The notes below the pieces were generated by a model. It did no database searches and was not told the origin of the DNA. It saw only the letters and a list, made by a program, of their open reading frames with translations. Positions 58,128 through 64,000 of a DNA stretch of 64,000 nt are shown in pieces. Within the stretch, counting starts at the first letter, position 1. Every line of letters starts with the position of its first letter. Made by a program: the position numbers and the translations under genes. The DNA is from Filimonas lacunae. Its GTDB lineage: Bacteria > Bacteroidota > Bacteroidia > Chitinophagales > Chitinophagaceae. The stretch spans positions 1,426,001 to 1,490,000 of the forward strand of contig NZ_AP017422.1 in NCBI RefSeq assembly GCF_002355595.1, in the 5' to 3' direction.

Positions 58128-58955
58128 TTATTTTTCGAGCTGCTGAATTTTTTCACGTGCTTCTTTCATGCCTTTATCCAGGCTTAATGCCTGTTTAAAG
58201 CGCAGTACGGCGCTGTCTTTTTTATTCATCATTTCGTAGGCGCGTGCCTGATAGTAGTAGGCATCGGCATAAAGCGTGTTGATAGAAGAGGCAAATTTAA
58301 AAACGTCCAGCGCTTTATCGTATTGCTGGTGATCGAAATATACCAGGCCTTTTTCTATATAAGCCTCCATATAGGTGTAATTGGCAGCCAGGCAGTTATT
58401 CAACTGTTTAATAGCATTGGTGGTGTCGCCGGTGCGGGCATAATATACTCCCGATATAAAAGCACAGTGCGCATCGTATTCGCGGCCTAAGCGCATGTGG
58501 TTTACATTGTCTATTACAGCCAATGTTTGTGGGTTTTTATTTTCGGCCATCAGGCTTGCCAGCGATAACATGGCTTCGGGGGCGGGGTAAATGTGCAGGG
58601 CGCGCTCATAGTCTTTGATAGCACGGGCGGTATCACCGGAGTGCTCCCATACCTGTGCTTTGGAATACCACAGGCCATAGTTGAGACTATCTTTTTTAAT
58701 AAGGCTATCCATCTGGGCCAGCGCTTCGGGGTACCAGGCGGCACTATCGTACATCACGGCCAGCTTTAAACGCAATCCGGCGCTATCGGGGCGTAGTTTT
58801 AATAAACTTACCAGGCTTTGTGCTTCGGGCGACAGTTCTTTTCTGCTGCTGGTTGCTGTATCTTTATCGTTGTTGTTGCTTTTGTCTTTACAACTGGCAA
58901 ATAGCGTTATTCCGGCTACTGCTATACTTAATCCGTAATTCATTATCCTGATCAT
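58128..58955 (-). CDS. TPR-repeat lipoprotein
   Basis: A 275-residue lipoprotein: lipobox LFASCKDK (Cys near 22), a low-complexity Asn/Asp/Lys linker (SNNNDKDTATSS) and five or six tetratricopeptide repeats (for example DSAAWYPEALAQMDSLIKKD, DTARAIKDYERALHIYP, DTTNAIKQLNNCLAANY, DKALDVFKFASSIN, DSAVLRFKQALSLD). Probably an inner-leaflet or outer-membrane scaffold; partners unknown. The start may be Met5. Directly upstream of rpe. Confidence 0.85.
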   Translation of the reverse strand: MIRIMNYGLSIAVAGITLFASCKDKSNNNDKDTATSSRKELSPEAQSLVSLLKLRPDSAGLRLKLAVMYDSAAWYPEALAQMDSLIKKDSLNYGLWYSKAQVWEHSGDTARAIKDYERALHIYPAPEAMLSLASLMAENKNPQTLAVIDNVNHMRLGREYDAHCAFISGVYYARTGDTTNAIKQLNNCLAANYTYMEAYIEKGLVYFDHQQYDKALDVFKFASSINTLYADAYYYQARAYEMMNKKDSAVLRFKQALSLDKGMKEAREKIQQLEK

Positions 58956-59069
58956 AGAAGCTCAAAAGTAAAAAATCAAAATGCAAAAACGGGCAGGAAA
59001 GAGAAAAAGGGCGTGTTTTGGTACTTTGTTGTTTCTGCGGTTACTTTGCCCCCACAAACCAAAGATGAT

Positions 59070-59537
59070 ATGAATACCGGATTACTACACTTACATAGTT
59101 TTTTACGCTGGGTTATTTTAGTGTTACTGATTGTGAACATTGTAAGGCATTTTGCCAATGCACAGAAGCCTTATACCGCCGGAGATAAAAAACTGGGACT
59201 GTTTCTGATGATAGCTGCGCATATTACCTTGTTAATAGGTTTGATTCAGGTAATCTGGGGCAGATACGGCTGGGTGAATGTACCGGCAGGGGAGAATGTT
59301 ATGAAGAACAGCTTCTGGCGCTTTTTCCTGATAGAACACCCGGTAGGAATGATCATTGCCATCGTGCTGATTACTATTGGTAAAGGTGTGGCTAAAAAGA
59401 ATATTACCGATGCTGCCAAACATAAGAAAGCGGCGTGGATGTTTACCATTGCATTGATTATTATATTGGCTACTATTCCATGGCCTTTCCGTGAAATCGT
59501 GGGTGCTGGCCGTGGCTGGTTTCCGGGCATGCACTAA
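59070..59537 (+). CDS. four-helix membrane protein with conserved histidines
   Basis: A 155-residue integral membrane protein. ATG 59070 (MNTGLLHLHSFLRW) is preferred over the longer frame. Four hydrophobic helices are seen (about 10-28, 45-64, 88-108, 122-142). Histidines fall within or at the helix ends: LHLHSFLRW, AAHITLLIG, IEHPVGMII, KHKKAAWMF. Such His pairs across helices can bind b-type haem, as in cytochrome b561-like proteins, but no family is certain. It resembles conserved Bacteroidota proteins of unknown function. Terminator 24 nt downstream. Confidence 0.75.
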   Translation: MNTGLLHLHSFLRWVILVLLIVNIVRHFANAQKPYTAGDKKLGLFLMIAAHITLLIGLIQVIWGRYGWVNVPAGENVMKNSFWRFFLIEHPVGMIIAIVLITIGKGVAKKNITDAAKHKKAAWMFTIALIIILATIPWPFREIVGAGRGWFPGMH

Positions 59538-59560
59538 TCACTGAAATTTAAAATACGTTC

Positions 59561-59606
59561 ATCAAAAGGAGGCAATGTTTTACATTTGCCTCCTTTTGAT
59601 TTTTTC
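59561..59606 (+). terminator. terminator before the helicase gene
   Basis: A 15-bp perfect stem (ATCAAAAGGAGGCAA with TTGCCTCCTTTTGAT) with 10-nt loop and TTTTTT. It ends 25 nt before the helicase start, so the helicase promoter must lie in or close to it. Confidence 0.85.
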
Positions 59607-59631
59607 TAATAGCGTACTTACTATCTGATAT

Positions 59632-62514
59632 ATGGCTGTAAAACAAAATGATCATAAAACAGTGTTGTTGTTATCGCCTCATCGTTTGCTGGGCGATTAT
59701 CAGCAGGTGCTGGAATCGTTACATATTATCAAATACGAAGGCAGCAAGGTGGAATATATACCCTGTAAAACAGATGCTGCTGAGGTGAAGGAATATTACC
59801 CGCATTTATCCAAACCTGCGAAGGAAGCCTTGCCGGGCTTTACGCGGGAAGGTATTAAGGAGTTGAAAGAGCAGTTGAAAGAGCGTTATAACAAACTAAA
59901 GCCGGAAAGTGATTTTGATACTTTTTACCAGCATGCGGCTGTGCGCCGTTTGCAGGAGTTGTTTGAGCCGTTGAAGGCGCAGGCGGCCCAGGTAAAATGG
60001 TATCATAAGGTAGAGATGGAGAACGGCAATTTCAAAACTTCGCCTTGTAATTTCAGTGGGTTAAGGCCCATGCTGCAGTTTGAAGTGAGCAGGAGTGAGG
60101 AAGGGGAATTACAACTGAATTGTTCTGTATTTGTAAGCGGTGGCGCACACCCTTTGTCGGAATATAAACGCAGCCGTTTTTTACTGGAAAGGGAAGGGGA
60201 ATACTACCTGCTTACCCATACGGATTACACCACTTTGCAATGGCTGGAACAAAAGCCGGAGCGTTTGTATAATAAAACGCCACAGGCTTTTGCGCAACAT
60301 ATTTTAGCCAAGCTGGAAGGGGAGTATACCGTAAGGCGTAACAACCTGTTTGCAGGGGATGAGGTGAAGGTGGTGCCGCAAAACAGGATTGTGCTGAGTG
60401 AAATACATCCTTCTTACCTGGTGATAACGCCGCAATGGTTGTATGACGAGTTTAGTGTGGAAGGAGCGTTTAAAGAAACGATGGAAGTGAGCCGTGATGG
60501 CAAGGTTTTCCAGGTAGTGCGGGATAGGGCACAGGAAGAGGCCTTTTTGCAATTACTGGAAAGTTTGCATGAAAGTTTTCCTAATCAGAAGAATGGTTAC
60601 TACCACATCACATTTGATGAAGCGCGTAAAAAACAATGGTTTTTAAAAGTATACCATCGCCTGCTGGAACTGGATGTGCAGGTGGTGGGCATGGATATGT
60701 TGCAGCATTTCCGGTATTCCACTTTTAAAGTGGCTACTACGGCTACTATTGTAAAAGAAGAAGCCAATGCGGTTACGCTGCAAATGTCAGTAAGCTTTGG
60801 CAAAGAAGAGATTTCGTTGGTAGAGTTGCAGAAGCAGCTGTTTATACGCCAGCATATGGTGTTGTTAAAAGATACTTCGCTGGGGGTGCTCGATGATGAA
60901 TGGTTGCAGCGTTACAGTACGCTGCTGCGCCATGGTAAGGTGGCGAAGAATATGGTTACGGTATCGCGCTGGCTGGCTTTTTGCGAGCAGCAGGCTACGG
61001 AAGATACCCAGGTGTTGAAGCAGGTGATTCCCAAACCATGGTGGGAGAAATGGGAACTGTGGCAGAAAGACGACGGTTTAATTTATGATGTGCCTGCGGG
61101 TTTGAAGGCTACTTTACGCCCGTATCAGCAAAAAGGATATGAATGGCTGAGCCTGCTGGCAGAAGCCGGTGCAGGCGCTTGCCTGGCAGATGATATGGGG
61201 TTGGGTAAAACCTTGCAAACCATCACTTTTCTGGCTCAGCAATCGCATTTGCAGGAGAAGGCGGTGCATTTGATCGTATGCCCTTCTTCGTTGTTGTTTA
61301 ACTGGCAACAGGAATTGAATAAGTTTGCGCCCCATTTGAAAACGCTGGTGCATTATGGCAATAGCCGTAACACACCGCTGGTGATGAAAAAACAACACCA
61401 GGTGGTAATTACCAGCTACGGCACTTTGCGGGCAGATATTGAAGAACTGAGCACGATGTCTTTTGCGGTGGTAGCATTGGATGAGAGTCATCATATTAAA
61501 AATCCTTCCGCACAGATAACGCGTGCGGTAAGCAGGTTACAGGCTTCGTTTGGCATTGCACTAAGCGGTACGCCGGTAATGAACAATACGTTTGACCTGT
61601 ATGCACAGATGAACTTTTTGTTGCCGGGCATGTTTGGTAACCGCGAATTTTTTAAGCGGGAATATGCCGATGCTATTGACCGCAACCAGGATGAGGTAAA
61701 GATCAAGGCTTTGCATAAGCTTACCTCGCCCTTTATCTTACGCCGTACCAAGCAGCAGGTGGCCAGCGATCTGCCACCGAAAACAGAGATGGTGATGTGG
61801 TGTAATATGGAGCCGGCACAAAAGGCTTTGTACGACGAGATTAAAGAGAGCATTAAAAGCAGTGTGTTTATGGACATTGCCAAGGATGGCCTGGGCAAAA
61901 GCACGCTGGCTTTATTGCAGGGAATGTTGCGTTTGCGCCAACTGTGTAACAGTCCTTTGTTGCTTCCGGAGAATGACCGTAAAAATTGTACGGAGAGTGT
62001 GAAAACCGACCTGTTGATGGAGGAGTTGAGCAATAACCTGAAAGATCATAAGGTGCTGGTGTTTTCGCAGTTTGCTTCCATGTTACGGTTACTGGCGGAT
62101 GGCTGTAAGGAGCGTGGGCTGGCGTATTATCATTTTGATGGTTCTACACCACCGGCACAGCGGGCCGAAATGGCGAATGCTTTCCAGGAACCTGGTAATA
62201 AAGTGAACATCTTTTTAATCAGCTTAAAGGCGGGTAATGCCGGTTTAAACCTTACCGCAGCGGATTACGTATTTTTATTCGACCCGTGGTGGAATACAGC
62301 GGTGCAGCAGCAGGCTATTGACCGGGCGCACCGGATTGGACAAACGAAGAATGTATTTGCCTATAAAATGATATGTAAAGACACCATTGAGGAGCGTATT
62401 ATACAATTACAGCAGCAAAAACATGCCTTGGCAGGGGCGCTGGTAACGGAGGAAGAGGGAGATAGTTTTGTGAAATCGCTTACCGAGGAAGACGTGGCCT
62501 ACCTGTTCAGCTAG
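59632..62514 (+). CDS. SNF2-family DEAD/DEAH-like helicase (Swi2/Snf2 ATPase)
   Basis: A 960-residue protein. An N-terminal region of about 450 residues (unassigned; bacterial SNF2-associated type) precedes the SNF2 core: RPYQQKGYEWLSLLAEAG (Q-like), Walker A LADDMGLGKTLQT (about 520), motif II ALDESHHIKNPSA (DESHH in place of the usual DEAQ/DEAH), motif III SGTPVMNN, then helicase C with VFSQFASMLRLL, YYHFDGSTPPAQR, SLKAGNAGLNLTAADYVFLFDPWWNTAVQQQAIDRAHRIGQ (motifs V and VI). Family knowledge: moves DNA or remodels nucleoprotein, as RapA-like or in defence. No defence genes are adjacent, so a housekeeping role is equally possible. Confidence 0.92.
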   Translation: MAVKQNDHKTVLLLSPHRLLGDYQQVLESLHIIKYEGSKVEYIPCKTDAAEVKEYYPHLSKPAKEALPGFTREGIKELKEQLKERYNKLKPESDFDTFYQHAAVRRLQELFEPLKAQAAQVKWYHKVEMENGNFKTSPCNFSGLRPMLQFEVSRSEEGELQLNCSVFVSGGAHPLSEYKRSRFLLEREGEYYLLTHTDYTTLQWLEQKPERLYNKTPQAFAQHILAKLEGEYTVRRNNLFAGDEVKVVPQNRIVLSEIHPSYLVITPQWLYDEFSVEGAFKETMEVSRDGKVFQVVRDRAQEEAFLQLLESLHESFPNQKNGYYHITFDEARKKQWFLKVYHRLLELDVQVVGMDMLQHFRYSTFKVATTATIVKEEANAVTLQMSVSFGKEEISLVELQKQLFIRQHMVLLKDTSLGVLDDEWLQRYSTLLRHGKVAKNMVTVSRWLAFCEQQATEDTQVLKQVIPKPWWEKWELWQKDDGLIYDVPAGLKATLRPYQQKGYEWLSLLAEAGAGACLADDMGLGKTLQTITFLAQQSHLQEKAVHLIVCPSSLLFNWQQELNKFAPHLKTLVHYGNSRNTPLVMKKQHQVVITSYGTLRADIEELSTMSFAVVALDESHHIKNPSAQITRAVSRLQASFGIALSGTPVMNNTFDLYAQMNFLLPGMFGNREFFKREYADAIDRNQDEVKIKALHKLTSPFILRRTKQQVASDLPPKTEMVMWCNMEPAQKALYDEIKESIKSSVFMDIAKDGLGKSTLALLQGMLRLRQLCNSPLLLPENDRKNCTESVKTDLLMEELSNNLKDHKVLVFSQFASMLRLLADGCKERGLAYYHFDGSTPPAQRAEMANAFQEPGNKVNIFLISLKAGNAGLNLTAADYVFLFDPWWNTAVQQQAIDRAHRIGQTKNVFAYKMICKDTIEERIIQLQQQKHALAGALVTEEEGDSFVKSLTEEDVAYLFS

Positions 62515-62567
62515 TATAAAGATTGTGTTAAAAAAGGCGGATACTGACCTGTTTAGTGAACGAAATT

Positions 62568-62575
62568 TACCTTTG
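62568..62575 (+). promoter_or_regulatory. -7 element for the SDR gene
   Basis: TACCTTTG, an exact TAnnTTTG match, 39 nt before the start codon at 62615. No clear -33 TTTG lies upstream. Confidence 0.5.
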
Positions 62576-62614
62576 CTTGTAATTGAAGCATTGTAGAACG
62601 TAAAACTGAATCAC

Positions 62615-63370
62615 ATGGAAAAGCAATTTGACGGAAAGGTAGCATTGGTTACCGGGGCAGGATCTGGAATAGGCAAATCAACAGCTTTATTATATGCCGC
62701 ACAGGGCGCAAAAGTAGTAGTGTCGGACATTAACGAAGCACATGGACAGGCGGTAGTAGAAGAGATTAAAGGAAAAGGAGGAGACGCCTTTTTTATAAAG
62801 GCAGATGTAGGTAACGCTACGGATTGTGAGCGTTTGGTAAAAGAAACGGTGAAGCAATACGGTAAGCTGGATGTGGCTTGTAATAATGCTGGTATTGCAG
62901 GGGAGAGTAACCTGGTGGGTGATGTGGATATTAACAACTGGAATAAGGTGATTAACATTAACCTGAACAGTGTGTTTTATTGTATGAAGTACGAAATTGA
63001 AGCGATGCTGGCCAATGGTGGCGGAAGTATTGTAAACATGGCTTCTATATTAGGCCAGGCTGGTTTTGCCAATTCATCGGCCTATGTAGCAGCCAAGCAT
63101 GGGGTGGTAGGGCTTACTAAAACTGCCGGTATTGAATATGGTACCAAAGGCATTCGTATCAACGCGGTAGGCCCGGGTTTTATTAAAACGCCTTTGTTAA
63201 AGGAAAGTCCTGACAGCAGTCTGGAAGATGCATTGGTACCTTTGCACCCGATAGGCCGGTTAGGCGAGCCGGAAGAGGTAGCGGAGCTGGTTATATGGTT
63301 AACCAGTGATAAGGCTTCTTTTGTAACGGCTACTTATTATGCAGTGGATGGCGGTTATCTGGCCAGATAG
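62615..63370 (+). CDS. short-chain dehydrogenase/reductase (classical SDR, glucose-dehydrogenase-like)
   Basis: A 251-residue classical SDR. It has TGAGSGIG (cofactor), the acidic Asp in VVVSDINE (NAD preference), NNAG, IVNMAS, YVAAKHG (YxxxK catalysis) and NAVGPGFIKTPL, with a terminal YYAVDGGYLAR in place of the usual DGG tail. The substrate cannot be told; glucose dehydrogenase, 3-oxoacyl-ACP reductase and other ketone or alcohol activities share the fold. It stands alone between a -7 element and a strong terminator. Confidence 0.88.
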   Translation: MEKQFDGKVALVTGAGSGIGKSTALLYAAQGAKVVVSDINEAHGQAVVEEIKGKGGDAFFIKADVGNATDCERLVKETVKQYGKLDVACNNAGIAGESNLVGDVDINNWNKVININLNSVFYCMKYEIEAMLANGGGSIVNMASILGQAGFANSSAYVAAKHGVVGLTKTAGIEYGTKGIRINAVGPGFIKTPLLKESPDSSLEDALVPLHPIGRLGEPEEVAELVIWLTSDKASFVTATYYAVDGGYLAR

Positions 63371-63383
63371 AATCTGACTTTAT

Positions 63384-63430
63384 ATAAATAAAAGGCCCCG
63401 GTTTACAGTAAACCGGGGCCTTTTATTTAT
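63384..63430. terminator. bidirectional terminator with perfect 22-bp stem
   Basis: Arms 63384-63405 and 63409-63430 are perfectly complementary around a 3-nt loop (CAG), GC-rich core with A/T ends. It serves the SDR gene (+) and the truncated gene (-) ending at 63448. Confidence 0.92.
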
Positions 63431-63447
63431 CAGTTTGTAGGTAAAGC

Positions 63448-64000
63448 TTATTCTTTTACCAGTTTCATTTCAGCATATACTGTACCTAAAGCTTTATAGG
63501 TTATACCGCTGGAGGTTGAATTCTGGTTAACATTTGAACGGCTAATGATGCTTAATGTATCGTTTTTTATAGTGTATTTGCAGCCACTGGCTCCTCCTCC
63601 AACAGTTGTAGTTCCATCGGTAACATTTACTAGCGCGCCTGAAGAAAGATAAAGGGAGTCGCTACCTACTGCCTGATAAGCATAACTGACAGTGGTGGGA
63701 TCTACCGCTTGTGAAAACTCCATGTTGTCGATTGATTGATCCGGATCGTATGCTCCGTTATAGTAACCTGTTACATTTATGGTGCCATAGGCTGTATAGC
63801 CAATTCCTTTACTGTCTATTTTGTCGGCGCTAAATACCATAGTACCCACGTTATCGCTGGTGGTGTACTGTGAGGTAGTAATAGTTTGTAATTTTTCGTT
63901 GGTAGCAGGAGAAGTTACGGTTAGATCGGCAGTGGTTTTGGCGTTCATTCCAATAAATTTCCAGCTACCAAATAAAGCTGCAGCAGAAGAATTATCTGTT
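63448..64000 (-). CDS. C-terminal part of a secreted/lipoprotein-type protein (5' end outside window)
   Basis: The frame is open to the right edge of the window (no stop up to 64000), so the visible 183 or so residues are the end of a gene. Just inside the edge is LFGSWKFIGMNAKT, a stretch resembling the start of lipocalin-like or calycin domains (GSWKFIG). The rest is beta-rich and Ser/Thr/Gly-rich (DNVGTMVFSADKIDSKG, YTAYGTINVTGYYNGAYDPD, CKYTIKNDTLSIISRS, GTVYAEMKLVKE). It may be a lipoprotein whose signal is upstream. The function is unknown. Confidence 0.6.
   Translation of the reverse strand, partial: TDNSSAAALFGSWKFIGMNAKTTADLTVTSPATNEKLQTITTSQYTTSDNVGTMVFSADKIDSKGIGYTAYGTINVTGYYNGAYDPDQSIDNMEFSQAVDPTTVSYAYQAVGSDSLYLSSGALVNVTDGTTTVGGGASGCKYTIKNDTLSIISRSNVNQNSTSSGITYKALGTVYAEMKLVKE

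Noticed and set aside
31940-63430. Long perfect stems in terminators (17 to 22 bp) as possible mobile-element ends
   Set aside because: Each lies directly behind convergent gene ends with U-tracts; ordinary bidirectional terminators explain them.

Overview
The window looks like a chromosomal segment from a Bacteroidota species of the Chitinophagaceae type (Chitinophaga/Niastella/Filimonas-like). The case rests on type IX secretion (T9SS) C-terminal sorting domains of both the A and B kinds, paired LytS-type kinases and LytTR regulators, TonB-dependent and OMP_b-brl_3 outer-membrane barrels, GH95/GH2 glycosidases, single-subunit PPK1/PPX, and promoters of the Bacteroidota form (TTTG, about 20 nt, TAnnTTTG). 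No rRNA, tRNA, CRISPR array, insertion sequence or prophage gene was recognised. Both edges cut genes.

Layout. 1-6753: a plus-strand glycan-degradation operon (a truncated protein of unassigned family, a GH63/MGH1-like (alpha/alpha)6 hydrolase, an alpha/beta hydrolase, and a GH95 enzyme carrying an inserted sandwich domain). 6967-8124: a small glycine-rich exported protein, then a C-depleted gene-free stretch. 8125-11541: a large T9SS-exported adhesin-like protein, then a HigBA toxin-antitoxin pair whose promoter and operator are legible. 11746-21491: GH2 glycosidase, a LytS/LytTR two-component pair, an outer-membrane beta-barrel protein and a PKD-rich T9SS type B protein. 21782-24621: a TonB-dependent receptor divergent from a DtxR/MntR-type metalloregulator. 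24861-37637: secreted peptidases and hydrolases (CocE/NonD, prolyl oligopeptidase, S8, S41), the glycolytic pair pfkA-pyk, a DinB-fold protein and an antiquitin-type aldehyde dehydrogenase. 37704-39489: a second LytS/LytTR pair. 39605-46293: a leftward block panC-panD-flippase-like-rfaE2-ppk1-ppx-panB (pantothenate, heptose activation, polyphosphate). 46371-50920: a one-domain glycogen-synthase-like protein, metK, guanine deaminase, an ECF sigma factor with a probable membrane anti-sigma partner, and an NlpC/P60 peptidase. 50976-58955: a large secreted HExxH protein, an unusual repeat region, a 53-residue membrane protein, pyrophosphatase, two DUF4878-like lipoproteins, PhoH, rpe and a TPR lipoprotein. 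59070-64000: a four-helix membrane protein, a SNF2-family helicase, an SDR dehydrogenase and a truncated secreted/lipocalin-like protein.

The most unusual object is at 54135-54489. It is an array of diverged 21-bp units in strict register that reverses orientation near its middle, so the same 7-codon pattern can be read on the plus strand from the left end and on the minus strand from the right end. The outer arms are near-identical inverted repeats and an inner 18-bp arm pair is a perfect inverted repeat. I do not recognise this element. Open frames across it follow from the 21-bp (multiple-of-three) period and are not evidence of coding.

Most intergenic regions between convergent genes hold one clean hairpin terminator, several with perfect stems of 13 to 22 bp. 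Limits: family calls come from reading motifs by eye; no database search or structure prediction was run, and substrate specificities are family-level inferences.
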